64,000 nt of DNA from Viridibacterium curvum (GCF_039544165.1 NZ_BAABLD010000005.1:62001-126000); one strand, 5' to 3'; positions 17,708 through 26,762 are shown, numbered from the stretch's first letter. The notes: generated by a model not told the origin, from the sequence alone. Numbers and translations are program-made.

Positions 17708-20170
17708 GTGGGCATGACCGCAGGCGCTTCTGCCGGCATGCCCCCTGTGAAGCAAGCCGAGGTGGGTGAGTGCTATCACTGCGGCCTGCCTGTCCCCTCT
17801 GATTCGCGCTGGCAGCTCGTCATTGATGGCGCTTCCCGCCGGCTGTGTTGTGCCGGTTGCGAAGCTGTGGCGTCGGCAATTGTTGCGGGGGGGCTTGTCG
17901 ACTATTACCGCCATCGTGACAGCCTGCCGGAATCTCCCCGCGAGGCTATTCCTGAATCGCTTGCGTCACTGACGCTGTTCGACAATCCCGGCTTTCAACA
18001 AGGATTCGTGCGTCCCATCGGGGATGATGAGAGGGAGGCCGATCTCATTCTCGAGGGTGTGACCTGTGCGGCCTGTGTGTGGCTCAATGAACGGCATCTG
18101 GCCCGTTTGCCGGGCGTGACGGCCGTTCATGCCAACTTCGCCACTCGCCGTGCGCGCATACGCTGGCGTGAAGGTTCGGGTGAAGGGCAGGCGCAGCTTT
18201 CAGGCATCCTCGCCGCCGTTGCGGCGATTGGCTATCGGGCCTGGCCCTATGACCCGCAGCGCAGTGAAGAAGTCGCCGGACGTGAGCGCAAGACAGCGTT
18301 GTGGCGCGTGCTGGTCGCAGGCTTGGGCATGATGCAGGTGATGATGTATGCCTATCCGGCCTACATCGCTGGTGACGGTGACCTCAGCCCCTGGGCTGCG
18401 AGCCTGATGCGTTGGGCCAGTCTGCTTCTGACGGTTCCCGTTGTGGGCTATTCTGCGGCGCCGTTCTTTCAGCGTGCCTGGCGTGATCTGCGCATGCGGC
18501 GCATGGGCATGGATATTCCTGTCGCGCTGGGCATTGGCAGCGCATTCCTGGCCAGCCTGTGGGCAACGATCAGCGGTCGTGGTGAGGTGTACTTCGACTC
18601 GGTCACGATGTTCGTATTCTTCCTGCTGGGGGCGCGCTATCTGGAGATGCTGGCGCGTCAGCGTGCTGTGCGTGGCGCCGAGGTACTGGGGCGGCTGGTG
18701 CCGGTTTTCGCAAGACGTGTGGCGGCGGACGGTAGCGAGGAGCGCGTTGCCAGCAACGAGCTGCGTGCAGGAGATGCCATCCGGGTACTGCCGGGTGAGT
18801 CCGTGGTCGTCGATGGATATATCACTCAGGGACGCAGCGAACTCGATGAGTCCTGGCTGACTGGCGAGAGCCGGCCGCAGCGGCGCGAAACGGGTGACAG
18901 CGTGCTGGCAGGCAGCATCAATCGCGGCAGCCCCTTGAGCGTGCGGGCGACAGGTGTGGGAGACGCGACGCGTCTGGCGGGAATCCTGCGACTGGTCGAG
19001 CGTGCAGCAGCGCATCGCCCCCGTGTTGCCGAGCTGGCTGACCGTATTGCTGGCTGGTTCGTGCTCATCCTGCTGCTCATGGCCGTGCTGACGGGGGCAC
19101 TGTGGTGGCAGACCCAGCCTGATCGTGCCCTGTGGGTCTTCGTTTCCGTTCTGGTGGTCAGTTGTCCTTGTGCCTTGTCGCTGGCTACACCCATTGCCCT
19201 GACCGTCGCGAGCGAGGCTTTGGCGCGCGCGGGGCTTCTGGTCACGCGGGGGCATGCCATCGAAACTCTGGCGCGCGTGGATCACTTCGTGTTCGACAAG
19301 ACCGGCACCCTGAGTGAGGGGCGGGTAAAGCTGCAGGCTGTGCACCTTGCTGATGGCATATCGCGAGACGAAGCGCTGCAGCTTGCCGCAGCGCTAGAGG
19401 CGCAGTCCGGGCACCACATCGCACGCGCCGTACTGACTGCGGTATCCGTCGTTCCGCTCGCAGAATCCGTGACGGCCGTTACCGGGCAAGGGCTCCGTGG
19501 TGTTGTGGCAGGCGTCGAATACGCCATCGGGCGGCAGGAATTCGTTGCGGGCCTGGCTGGCAGCCCTTGTCCGGTCAGTCTTGCAGAAGCGTCGAGCGAT
19601 GTGCTGCTCGTCAGCTCCGGACGCTGGCTGGCTGCCTTCAGCTTCGACGATGCGTTGCGCACCGAAGCGCCGATGGCGCTGGAGCGCTTGCGTGCATTCG
19701 GAGGACTCAGTGTCTTCAGTGGCGATAGTCAGGCGGCGGTGGGCAGGGCTGCTGCGCAATGCCGCATTGAAGACGCACGGGCCGGCATGACGCCGGAGGG
19801 CAAGCAGCAGGCATTGGCGAGCTTGCAGACCGCGGGCCACGTGGTGGCGATGGTCGGGGACGGCGTTAACGACGCGCCCGTGCTTGCGCAGGCCCATGTG
19901 TCGATTGCGATGGGCGGGGGCACCGATCTGGCGCGTCAGAGCGCGGACATCGTGCTGCTGCGCGATGACATCTCCTGCTTGCCGGAAGGTGTGCGCATTG
20001 CGCGTCGCAGTCTGGCCATCATCCGCCAGAACCTTGTGTGGGCTGCGGCCTACAACCTGCTGGCGATTCCCGCCGCCATGATGGGCTGGGTGTCGCCACT
20101 TGGCGCAGGGGTGGGGATGGGAGCCAGCTCCCTGCTGGTGGTACTCAACGCCTTGCGTATTGCACGCTGA
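17708..20170 (+). CDS. ccoI: copper-translocating P1B-type ATPase, CcoI/FixI type
   Basis: The 820-residue transporter has the N-terminal cysteine motifs CYHC (22-25) and CCAGC (47-51) typical of CcoI/FixI. An HMA domain with GVTCAAC (C120, C123) follows, then about eight membrane segments with the CPC metal site in VSCPCALS, the phosphorylation motif DKTGT, and GDGVNDAP. CcoI exports Cu(I) toward the periplasm for assembly of cbb3-type oxidase. No ccoNOPGHS genes are adjacent in the window, which is unusual. The start is GTG 17708 (AGGGG eight bases upstream) or ATG 17714. Confidence 0.88.
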   Translation: MGMTAGASAGMPPVKQAEVGECYHCGLPVPSDSRWQLVIDGASRRLCCAGCEAVASAIVAGGLVDYYRHRDSLPESPREAIPESLASLTLFDNPGFQQGFVRPIGDDEREADLILEGVTCAACVWLNERHLARLPGVTAVHANFATRRARIRWREGSGEGQAQLSGILAAVAAIGYRAWPYDPQRSEEVAGRERKTALWRVLVAGLGMMQVMMYAYPAYIAGDGDLSPWAASLMRWASLLLTVPVVGYSAAPFFQRAWRDLRMRRMGMDIPVALGIGSAFLASLWATISGRGEVYFDSVTMFVFFLLGARYLEMLARQRAVRGAEVLGRLVPVFARRVAADGSEERVASNELRAGDAIRVLPGESVVVDGYITQGRSELDESWLTGESRPQRRETGDSVLAGSINRGSPLSVRATGVGDATRLAGILRLVERAAAHRPRVAELADRIAGWFVLILLLMAVLTGALWWQTQPDRALWVFVSVLVVSCPCALSLATPIALTVASEALARAGLLVTRGHAIETLARVDHFVFDKTGTLSEGRVKLQAVHLADGISRDEALQLAAALEAQSGHHIARAVLTAVSVVPLAESVTAVTGQGLRGVVAGVEYAIGRQEFVAGLAGSPCPVSLAEASSDVLLVSSGRWLAAFSFDDALRTEAPMALERLRAFGGLSVFSGDSQAAVGRAAAQCRIEDARAGMTPEGKQQALASLQTAGHVVAMVGDGVNDAPVLAQAHVSIAMGGGTDLARQSADIVLLRDDISCLPEGVRIARRSLAIIRQNLVWAAAYNLLAIPAAMMGWVSPLGAGVGMGASSLLVVLNALRIAR

Positions 20171-20187
20171 CGAGGGCGATACATCAA

Positions 20188-20213
20188 GCGGCACATCCAT
20201 CCGGATGTGCCGC
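20188..20213. terminator. hairpin between convergent ccoI-like gene and PEP-CTERM gene
   Basis: GCGGCACATCC pairs perfectly with GGATGTGCCGC around a four-base loop, between the two convergent stop codons. There is no clear T-tract on either side, so any termination would be weak or Rho-assisted. Confidence 0.55.
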
Positions 20214-20221
20214 AGCAAGGC

Positions 20222-20815
20222 TCAGGCGGTCTTGCGACGTGCCGCGCCGGCGAGGCCGAGCACGGCCAGTGCGGACAGGGCCAGAGTAGAAGGTTCGGGG
20301 ACTTCAGTGATGGTGATGTCATCCAGTACCCAGAACGATGGAGTCTGTTTGTTGGTCATGACCAGTGCGGCGCTGGAGCCCGAAGCAACAACATCAAATT
20401 CGTAGAACGTGTAAGCCTGTGCCGGAGCATTTGACAGGCTCAGCAGGCTTGCACCGTCGAAGGTGATGACGAGTGAATTGGGCGTCGGCGTGCCGTTGTA
20501 AGCGCCGTTGGCCAGCCACAGGGTGATGTGGTAAGTGGCACCCGAATTCGTGGCGACACTCTGGCTGACGATGCCGCCGCCGGCTGCTGTGCCGAGGTAC
20601 AAGGCGTTGCTGCCGCTGTGTGCACCGGGGTCGGAGTCCATGCCGAAACAACCGCCCGTAGCGGTGCTGAAGCTGCCGCCAACTCCGGAACAGGTCAGTC
20701 CGGAAGTCGTCCAGCCGCTCAGGCCGGATTCAAAGCCGCCATTGACGAGGGTGGCCTGGCTGCTTGCGGATACGGCGATGAAGGTCAGGCCGGCAAGAAA
20801 TTTCGCGAGTTTCAT
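20222..20815 (-). CDS. PEP-CTERM sorting domain protein
   Basis: The 197-residue exported protein has a signal peptide (MKLAKFLAGLTFIAVSASSQA). It has a jelly-roll-like middle (NGGFESGLSGWTTSG, LVITFDG, FYEFDVVA, DDITITE), the pattern of CenC/DUF642-like carbohydrate-binding domains. At residues 172-197 it has the complete PEP-CTERM tail: VPEP, a hydrophobic helix, then RRK. Exosortase would cleave at the PEP motif and attach the protein to the cell surface or release it into exopolysaccharide. Its promoter is of the sigma-54 type, which fits control by the PrsK/PrsR pair at 38.7-42.2 kb. The exosortase gene is not in the window. Confidence 0.93.
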   Translation of the reverse strand: MKLAKFLAGLTFIAVSASSQATLVNGGFESGLSGWTTSGLTCSGVGGSFSTATGGCFGMDSDPGAHSGSNALYLGTAAGGGIVSQSVATNSGATYHITLWLANGAYNGTPTPNSLVITFDGASLLSLSNAPAQAYTFYEFDVVASGSSAALVMTNKQTPSFWVLDDITITEVPEPSTLALSALAVLGLAGAARRKTA

Positions 20816-20853
20816 TGATGGGTCCTCAGGATCGGAAAGCTACCAATCCGGCT

Positions 20854-20869
20854 TGCAACATTGGTGCCA
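20854..20869 (-). promoter_or_regulatory. sigma-54 (-24/-12) promoter of the PEP-CTERM gene
   Basis: On the minus strand TGGCACCAATGTTGCA matches the RpoN consensus TGGCAC-N5-TTGCW, with the required GG-N10-GC spacing. It lies 39 bases upstream of the ATG, with a predicted transcription start near 20842. No activator-binding repeats upstream were identified with confidence. Confidence 0.88.
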
Positions 20870-21014
20870 GCATGCTTTCCTGAAATCATTCTGCAATGTT
20901 TTGTTTGTATTTCAGAGACTTGCAAGGTGTTTTGCCAGGTAAAACAACGTGTTGCGCGTATTTTGATGGCCTTGGCGTCAAGTTGGCCGACACGGAAGAC
21001 CAAGCCTGTTCCAA

Positions 21015-21052
21015 CCAACAAAAAAGCCCGGCATGCCGGGCTTTTTTGTTGG
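21015..21052. terminator. bidirectional intrinsic terminator after secF
   Basis: A 38-bp near-perfect palindrome has the core GCCCGGCATGCCGGGC flanked by six A on one side and six T on the other. It lies 15 bases after the secF stop and separates the secDF transcript from the PEP-CTERM gene on the same strand. Confidence 0.93.
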
Positions 21053-21067
21053 GTAGAAGACTGCGTC

Positions 21068-22006
21068 TCAGACGACGGCCTCTTCCTTCTTCACGACAGC
21101 CTTGATGAACTGTTCGCGTGACACGCCCAGCCACATCACCAGCGGAGCTGCGACCAGCACGGAAGAGTAGATGCCGAAGCAGATACCGATGGTCAGCGCC
21201 AAGGCAAAATAGTGCAGGGTGGCACCGCCGAAGATCAGCATCGACAACACCATGATCTGTGTGCTGCCGTGCGTGATGATGGTGCGCGAGATGGTGCTGG
21301 TGATGGCGTGGTCCAGCACTTCCGGCACGGACAGGCCGCGCATGCGGCTATTGCGGAAGGTCTCACGGACCCGGTCGAACACCACCACCGATTCGTTGAC
21401 CGAGTAGCCCAGCACCGCCAGCACGGCAGCCAGCACGGGTAGCGAGAACTCCCACTGGAAGAACGCGAAGAAGCCCAGGATGATCACCACGTCGTGCAGG
21501 TTGGCGATGATGGCGGACACGGCAAAACGCCATTCGAAACGGATGGCAAGGTAGGCCACGATGCCGACGATCACGACCAGCAGGGCCATCGCGCCGTCCT
21601 GTGCCAGCTCCTTGCCGACCTGCGGACCCACGAATTCGACACGACGCAGCTCCGGCTTGCTGCTGCTGATGCTGGCGATGCTGCTCATCACCTTTTCGGA
21701 GACTTTGGCTGAATTCTCGGTGCCGCGGTTGGGCACGCGGATCATCACGTCTTTCGAGCTACCGAAGTTCTGCACGATAGCGTCGGCGTAGCCGATTTTC
21801 TCCATGGCGCCACGGATCGGCTCCAGCTGCGGGGCCTCCTTGTACGCCAGCTCCATGACCGTGCCGCCGGTGAATTCGACCGACAGGTGCAGGCCGCGTG
21901 TGAAGAGGAACAGCACGGCCAGCAGGAAGGTGACGAGCGAGATGACGTTGAAGATCAGGGCCCGTTTCATGAACGGGATGTCTTTACGGATGCGGAAGAG
22001 TTCCAT
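21068..22006 (-). CDS. secF: protein translocase subunit SecF
   Basis: The 312-residue inner-membrane protein has six predicted membrane segments, the first at residues 18-37, a periplasmic P1 domain, and the SecD/SecF segment LGYSVNESVVVFDRVRE. Together with SecD it uses the proton gradient to help pull exported proteins through SecYEG. It starts 21 bases after secD and ends the queA-tgt-yajC-secD-secF cluster before a strong terminator. Confidence 0.97.
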   Translation of the reverse strand: MELFRIRKDIPFMKRALIFNVISLVTFLLAVLFLFTRGLHLSVEFTGGTVMELAYKEAPQLEPIRGAMEKIGYADAIVQNFGSSKDVMIRVPNRGTENSAKVSEKVMSSIASISSSKPELRRVEFVGPQVGKELAQDGAMALLVVIVGIVAYLAIRFEWRFAVSAIIANLHDVVIILGFFAFFQWEFSLPVLAAVLAVLGYSVNESVVVFDRVRETFRNSRMRGLSVPEVLDHAITSTISRTIITHGSTQIMVLSMLIFGGATLHYFALALTIGICFGIYSSVLVAAPLVMWLGVSREQFIKAVVKKEEAVV

Positions 22007-22027
22007 TTTTGTTGAGCTCCTGGCGCC

Positions 22028-23866
22028 TTACTGGGCGTCCGGTTTCCAGATCTGGCCGATGGCAATCTTGTCGAGCTTGCGACGACGGCCATAGACAAAG
22101 TTGGCGATCATGCGCGAGACAAGCACGGCGCTGAACATCGAGGTCAGGATGCCGAGGCAATGCACGGTCGCGAAGCCCTTCACGGGCCCCGAGCCGAACG
22201 CCCACAACGCCACGCCGGCAATCAGGGTGGTGATGTTGGAGTCCAGGATCGTGTCGAATGCGCGGTCGTAACCGGCCGTGATGGCAGCCTGTGGGGTTGC
22301 GCCATTACGCAATTCTTCGCGGATGCGTTCGTTGATCAGCACGTTGGCGTCAATAGCCATACCCAGCGTCAGCGCGATAGCCGCAATGCCCGGCAAGGTG
22401 AGTGTGGCCTGCAGCATGGACAGTACGGCCACCAGCAACAGCAGGTTGGCACCTAGCGCCAGCGTGGAGATGAGGCCGAACATCACGTAGTAGACGCACA
22501 TGAACACGGCGATGGCGATGAAGCCCCACAGCGTGGAATCAAAGCCTTTTTTGATGTTCTCTGCCCCGAGGCTTGGGCCGATGGTGCGCTCTTCGATGAT
22601 CTGCATCGGGGCGGCCAGCGAGCCGGAGCGGATCAGGATGCCCAGGCGGTTTGTTTCTTCGCTGCTGAACTGACCCGTGATTTCGAAGCGGTTACCGAAT
22701 TCCCCCTGGATGGTGGCGACCGAAATCGCCTCGCCCTTGTCCTTTTCGAACAGGATGATGGCCATGCGCTTCTTCATGTTCTCGCGCGTCACCTGGCGCA
22801 TCACACGGCCACCGGCGGCATCCAGTTGCACGGAAACGGCGGGGTTGCCATGCTGGTCAAAGCTGGCGGCTGCACCGACGAAGCGGTCACCGGTGAGCAC
22901 TACCTGCTTTTTCACAACAACCGGTACAGCGATGCCGTCGCGGTTTTCGGTGAAGACGTCATTGGCAGGGCCCGCTTCGGTTGCGGTGTCATCGACGAGT
23001 CGCACTTCCAGCGTGGCCGTACGGCCGAGAATGTCTTTCGCCTTGGTCACGTCCTGCACGCCGGGCAACTGGACGACGATGCGATCGAGGCCCTGCTGCT
23101 GGATAACGGGCTCGGCGACACCGAGCTCATTGATCCGGTTGTGCAGCGTCGTCATGTTCTGCTTGATCGCGTCGGTCTGAATGCGCTGCTTGGCTTGCTC
23201 GGAGAAGTTGCCGACCAGCAGCAGGTCAGATCCCTCGTTTCGCTCGGTGATGATCAGGTCAGGCTGTGCGTCCTTGATGGCATTGCGCGCCTTGTCACGC
23301 ACCGCTTCGTCACTGACGCGAATAACGATGGCCCCGCCATCCTTGCGCACACCGCCATGGCGGATTTCCTTGTCACGGAGCAGGGCGCGCACGTCATTGA
23401 CCGTTGCATCCAGCTTCTTGGTCAGCGCACCAGCCATGTCCACCTGCAGCATGAAGTGCACGCCGCCACGCAGGTCGAGACCCAGGTACATCGGCATCGC
23501 GTGGATCGAAGTCAGCCAGGACGGGCTGGCAGACAGCAGGTTCAGCGCTGTGACGTAGGACGGATCTTTGGGGTCGGGATTGAGCGTGTGCTCGATGACA
23601 TCCTTGGCCTTGAGCTGTATATCTTCGTTCTGGAAGCGAACGCGCAGGCTATTGGCATCGCGTATTGAGCCGGTCGAAGGGATGCCGGCAGTCTTGAGCG
23701 CGTCGAGCACGCGCTCTTCGAGCTTGCTGTCGACCTTGACGGTCGCACGGCTCGAGGACACCTGCACAGCAGGCACTTCACCAAAGAAGTTCGGCAGCGT
23801 GTAGAGCAAGCCGATGACCAGCACGAGCAGGATCGACAGGTTCTTCCAGAGCGGATAGCGGTTCAT
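22028..23866 (-). CDS. secD: protein translocase subunit SecD
   Basis: The 612-residue inner-membrane protein has an N-terminal membrane helix, a large periplasmic region with the conserved LGLDLRGGVHFMLQVD motif, and a C-terminal block of five helices containing AIALTLGMAIDANVLINERIREELR. It partners SecF and YajC. A small GC-rich hairpin (23902-23918) sits in the 58-base gap to yajC. Confidence 0.97.
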   Translation of the reverse strand: MNRYPLWKNLSILLVLVIGLLYTLPNFFGEVPAVQVSSSRATVKVDSKLEERVLDALKTAGIPSTGSIRDANSLRVRFQNEDIQLKAKDVIEHTLNPDPKDPSYVTALNLLSASPSWLTSIHAMPMYLGLDLRGGVHFMLQVDMAGALTKKLDATVNDVRALLRDKEIRHGGVRKDGGAIVIRVSDEAVRDKARNAIKDAQPDLIITERNEGSDLLLVGNFSEQAKQRIQTDAIKQNMTTLHNRINELGVAEPVIQQQGLDRIVVQLPGVQDVTKAKDILGRTATLEVRLVDDTATEAGPANDVFTENRDGIAVPVVVKKQVVLTGDRFVGAAASFDQHGNPAVSVQLDAAGGRVMRQVTRENMKKRMAIILFEKDKGEAISVATIQGEFGNRFEITGQFSSEETNRLGILIRSGSLAAPMQIIEERTIGPSLGAENIKKGFDSTLWGFIAIAVFMCVYYVMFGLISTLALGANLLLLVAVLSMLQATLTLPGIAAIALTLGMAIDANVLINERIREELRNGATPQAAITAGYDRAFDTILDSNITTLIAGVALWAFGSGPVKGFATVHCLGILTSMFSAVLVSRMIANFVYGRRRKLDKIAIGQIWKPDAQ

Positions 23867-23924
23867 GGCGGGAACGGGGTCAGGAAAATAAGGAGAAGAG
23901 CCGGGAGCCGAGCTCCCGACAGCT

Positions 23925-24254
23925 TCAGGCGGACTTCAGCGTGCCCTTGGGCAGCACGGCGCCGACGGCGGACTTCTGCACGAGGATCTCGACGCCGCTG
24001 GAGATTTCGACCTTGACGAAGGCGTCGCGCACTTCGGTAACGGTGCCAGCCACGCCGCCGTTGGTCATCACTTCATCGCCCTTGGCGAGCGCATCGAGCA
24101 GGGCCTTGTGTTCCTTGGCACGTTTCATCTGCGGGCGGATCATCAGGAAGTACATGACGACCAGCATCAGACCCATCATCAGGATGCCGGAGAAGCCCCC
24201 GGTGGGGTCGGCTGCGGCGCCGGCGGTTTGTGCATGAGCGGTGGAAATCAGCAT
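23925..24254 (-). CDS. yajC: preprotein translocase accessory subunit YajC
   Basis: The 109-residue protein has a single membrane helix (GILMMGLMLVVMYFLMI) followed by RPQMKRAKEHKALLDALAKGDEV, the YajC signature. It associates with SecDF in the inner membrane. It follows tgt after a 195-base gap occupied by a large stem-loop (24341-24436). Confidence 0.96.
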   Translation of the reverse strand: MLISTAHAQTAGAAADPTGGFSGILMMGLMLVVMYFLMIRPQMKRAKEHKALLDALAKGDEVMTNGGVAGTVTEVRDAFVKVEISSGVEILVQKSAVGAVLPKGTLKSA

Positions 24255-24340
24255 TTCGGTAAAACTCCAGCTGGATCAATCGGAAGCCCGCGAGTATAGC
24301 AGGCGGGGTGTGGTCGCCCTATTGCGCTGCCGCAGCTGAT

Positions 24341-24436
24341 GAAGCCTCGGGGAAGCGTTCCTGGCGGCGTTGTGCCTCCTCGCCGACTTGTACTGTCATC
24401 GTCGGCGTGCCTTGCCAGAAACGCTTCCCGAGGCTT
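24341..24436. repeat. 96-base nested stem-loop between tgt and yajC
   Basis: The outer arms at 24341-24365 and 24413-24436 are reverse complements over about 24 bases, with one bulged G and one mismatch (GAAGCCTCGGG(G)AAGCGTT-CTGGC). An inner stem, CGCCGAC (24381-24387) with GTCGGCG (24401-24407), stacks inside. There is no T-tract. It could be an mRNA processing or stability structure within the queA-secF transcript, or a small non-autonomous mobile element. Confidence 0.7.
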
Positions 24437-24449
24437 CTGCCTGACTGGG

Positions 24450-25562
24450 TCAGGCTGTGCCTCGGGCGCGTCGAGCGGCGAATTCGACTGTGAATTCCGC
24501 AAAACGATCCCCATCGATGGCCTCGCGCATCTCGCGCATCAGCTGCTGGTAGTAGTGCAGGTTGTGGATCGTCATCAGACGCGGGCCCAGCATTTCGGCC
24601 GCGCGGTCCAGGTGGTGCAGGTAGGCGCGCGAGAAGTTGCGGCAGGTGTAGCAGGAGCAGGCTTCGTCGAGCGGGCGCGTATCGTCGCGATGCACGGCGT
24701 TGCGGATCTTGAGATTGCCCCACTGCGTGAACAGCCAACCGTTGCGCGCGTTGCGCGTGGGCATCACGCAGTCGAACATGTCGATGCCTTGCGACACGCC
24801 ATACACCAGGTCTTCCGGCGTGCCCACGCCCATCAGGTAGCGCGCCTTGTTGGCCGGCAAGCGCGGCGCCGTGTAGCCGAGGATGCGCTCCATCTCTTCC
24901 TTGGGCTCGCCGACCGACAGGCCGCCGATGGCGAAACCGTCGAAGCCGATATCGACCAGGCCACCGAGCGATTCATCACGCAGGTCTTCATGCATGCCGC
25001 CTTGCACGATGCCGAACAGGGCGTTGCTGTTGCCCAGTTTGTCGTGCTCGTCGCGCGAACGGCGCGCCCAGCGCATCGACATGCGCATCGACTTCGCCGC
25101 TTCGTCGTGCGAGGCGGGGTAGGGCGTGCACTCGTCGAAGATCATGACGATGTCGGAGTTCAAGCCGTGCTGGATGCGCATCGACTCTTCGGGCGTGAGA
25201 AACAGCTTCTCGCCATTGATGGGCGAGGAGAACTTGACGCCTTCCTCGGTGATCTTGCGCAGCGCGCCCAGCGAGAACACCTGAAAGCCGCCCGAGTCGG
25301 TCAGGATGGGCTTCTTCCACTGCATGAAGTCGTGCAGCCCGCCGAACTTCTCCATCACCTTCAGCCCCGGGCGCAGCCACAGGTGGAAGGTGTTGCCGAG
25401 GCAGATCTGTGCGCCGATGTCGTCAAGTTCGACAGGGCTCATCGCCTTCACCGTGCCATAGGTGCCGACCGGCATGAACACGGGCGTCTCGACGATGCCG
25501 TGGGCCAGTTGCAGACGGCCACGACGGGCTTGGCCCGAGGTTTTGATGAGATCGAACTTCAT
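24450..25562 (-). CDS. tgt: queuine tRNA-ribosyltransferase
   Basis: The 370-residue enzyme exchanges guanine 34 for preQ1 in tRNAs with GUN anticodons. It has MPVGTYGTVKAM, the catalytic nucleophile region FDCVMPTRNARNG, and the zinc-binding CSCYTCRNFSRAYLHHL. The start overlaps the queA stop as ATGA, so the two queuosine genes are coupled. Confidence 0.97.
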   Translation of the reverse strand: MKFDLIKTSGQARRGRLQLAHGIVETPVFMPVGTYGTVKAMSPVELDDIGAQICLGNTFHLWLRPGLKVMEKFGGLHDFMQWKKPILTDSGGFQVFSLGALRKITEEGVKFSSPINGEKLFLTPEESMRIQHGLNSDIVMIFDECTPYPASHDEAAKSMRMSMRWARRSRDEHDKLGNSNALFGIVQGGMHEDLRDESLGGLVDIGFDGFAIGGLSVGEPKEEMERILGYTAPRLPANKARYLMGVGTPEDLVYGVSQGIDMFDCVMPTRNARNGWLFTQWGNLKIRNAVHRDDTRPLDEACSCYTCRNFSRAYLHHLDRAAEMLGPRLMTIHNLHYYQQLMREMREAIDGDRFAEFTVEFAARRARGTA

Positions 25563-26593
25563 GACTGCTTTTCCAGAAACATGGCGTCACCGTAGCTGAA
25601 AAAGCGGTAGCGCTGGGCCACGGCATGGGCATACGCGCGGCGGATGGTGTCGATGCCCGAGAGTGCGGACACCAGCATCAGCAATGTGGACTTCGGCAGG
25701 TGGAAGTTGGTGATCAGTGCGTCCGCCACGCGGAAGGTGTAGCCCGGCGTGATGAAGATGCCCGTCTCATCGCTGCCGGCCTTCAGCGGGCCTTGCTGTG
25801 CTGCCGACTCCAGCGCGCGCATGGCCGTCGTGCCGACGCAGATCACGCGGCCGCCAGCCGCACGACAGCGGCCGATGGCTTCCACCGTCTCGGTAGGGAT
25901 GCTGTAGAGCTCGCGATGCATCTGGTGCTTCGACAGGTCCTGTTCGCGCACGGGCTGGAAGGTGCCGGCGCCTACGTGCAGGGTCACGAAGGCCTTGTTG
26001 ACGCCACGCGCGGCAAGCACTTCAAACAGCGCATCGTCGAAGTGCAGGCCCGCTGTCGGCGCGGCGACGCTGCCCAGTTCGCGCGCGTACACCGTCTGGT
26101 AGCGCGTCTCGTCCGCCTCGGTCGCTGCGTGTTCGATGTAAGGCGGCAGCGGCAGCTTGCCGTAGCGTTCTATGTAATTGACGGCCGTGTCCTGCGGCGG
26201 AAAGCGCAGGTGGAAAAACTCGCCCGAAGCACCTGCTCGCCCCAGCACGTCAACGTTGAACGCATCGGCCACGCGGATGCGGCTGCCGGGTTTGGGCGAC
26301 TTGCTGGCGCGGATCATCGCCAGCGCTTCGTGGTCGCCCAGCGGGCGTTCGATCATGATTTCAACCTGCCCACCGGTCTGCTTCTGGCCGAACAGGCGAG
26401 CGTGCAGCACGCGGCTGTCATTGAAGACCAACAGGTCATGCTCGCGCAGCAGTTCCGGCAGATCGCGGAACACACGGTCTTGCTGCGAGTCCCGGCTCAC
26501 AACGAGCAGGCGCGAAGCGGCCCGGTCGGCAAGGGCCGTCTGGGCGATAAGTTCCGGGGGAAGGTCGTAGTCGAAATCGTCGAGGCTGAGCAT
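25559..26593 (-). CDS. queA: S-adenosylmethionine:tRNA ribosyltransferase-isomerase
   Basis: The 344-residue enzyme adds the epoxycyclopentanediol moiety to preQ1-tRNA. It begins MLSLDDFDYDLPPELIAQ and contains AAPTAGLHFD, VTLHVGAGTFQPV, HRELYSIP and NFHLPKSTLLMLVSA. The in-frame reading can be extended upstream to 26770, but that would run through the tRNA-Leu gene and is rejected. It begins 49 bases after the tRNA 3' end. Confidence 0.97.
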   Translation of the reverse strand: MLSLDDFDYDLPPELIAQTALADRAASRLLVVSRDSQQDRVFRDLPELLREHDLLVFNDSRVLHARLFGQKQTGGQVEIMIERPLGDHEALAMIRASKSPKPGSRIRVADAFNVDVLGRAGASGEFFHLRFPPQDTAVNYIERYGKLPLPPYIEHAATEADETRYQTVYARELGSVAAPTAGLHFDDALFEVLAARGVNKAFVTLHVGAGTFQPVREQDLSKHQMHRELYSIPTETVEAIGRCRAAGGRVICVGTTAMRALESAAQQGPLKAGSDETGIFITPGYTFRVADALITNFHLPKSTLLMLVSALSGIDTIRRAYAHAVAQRYRFFSYGDAMFLEKQS

Positions 26594-26642
26594 GGGGCAT
26601 GCCCTGCGTCGGAGGGCGAAAGTACAGCCCAACAAGGGAATT

Positions 26643-26727
26643 TGGTGCCGGGAGAGGGACTCGAACCCTCGCGCCTTTCGGCGGCGGATTTTGAATCCGC
26701 TGCGTCTACCGATTCCGCCACCCCGGC
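26643..26727 (-). tRNA. tRNA-Leu (anticodon CAA)
   Basis: On the minus strand the 85-base gene folds into a class II cloverleaf. The acceptor GCCGGGG pairs with the 3' CCCGGC, the anticodon arm is GCGGA-TTCAAAA-TCCGC with anticodon CAA (reading UUG), the variable arm is CGCCGAAAGGCG, and the T loop is GTTCGAGTC. The terminal CCA is encoded. It is on the same strand as queA and may be processed from a shared transcript. Confidence 0.97.
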
Positions 26728-26762
26728 AAGAGTGGGCGCGCATTATCACCCGGCAGGCATTT

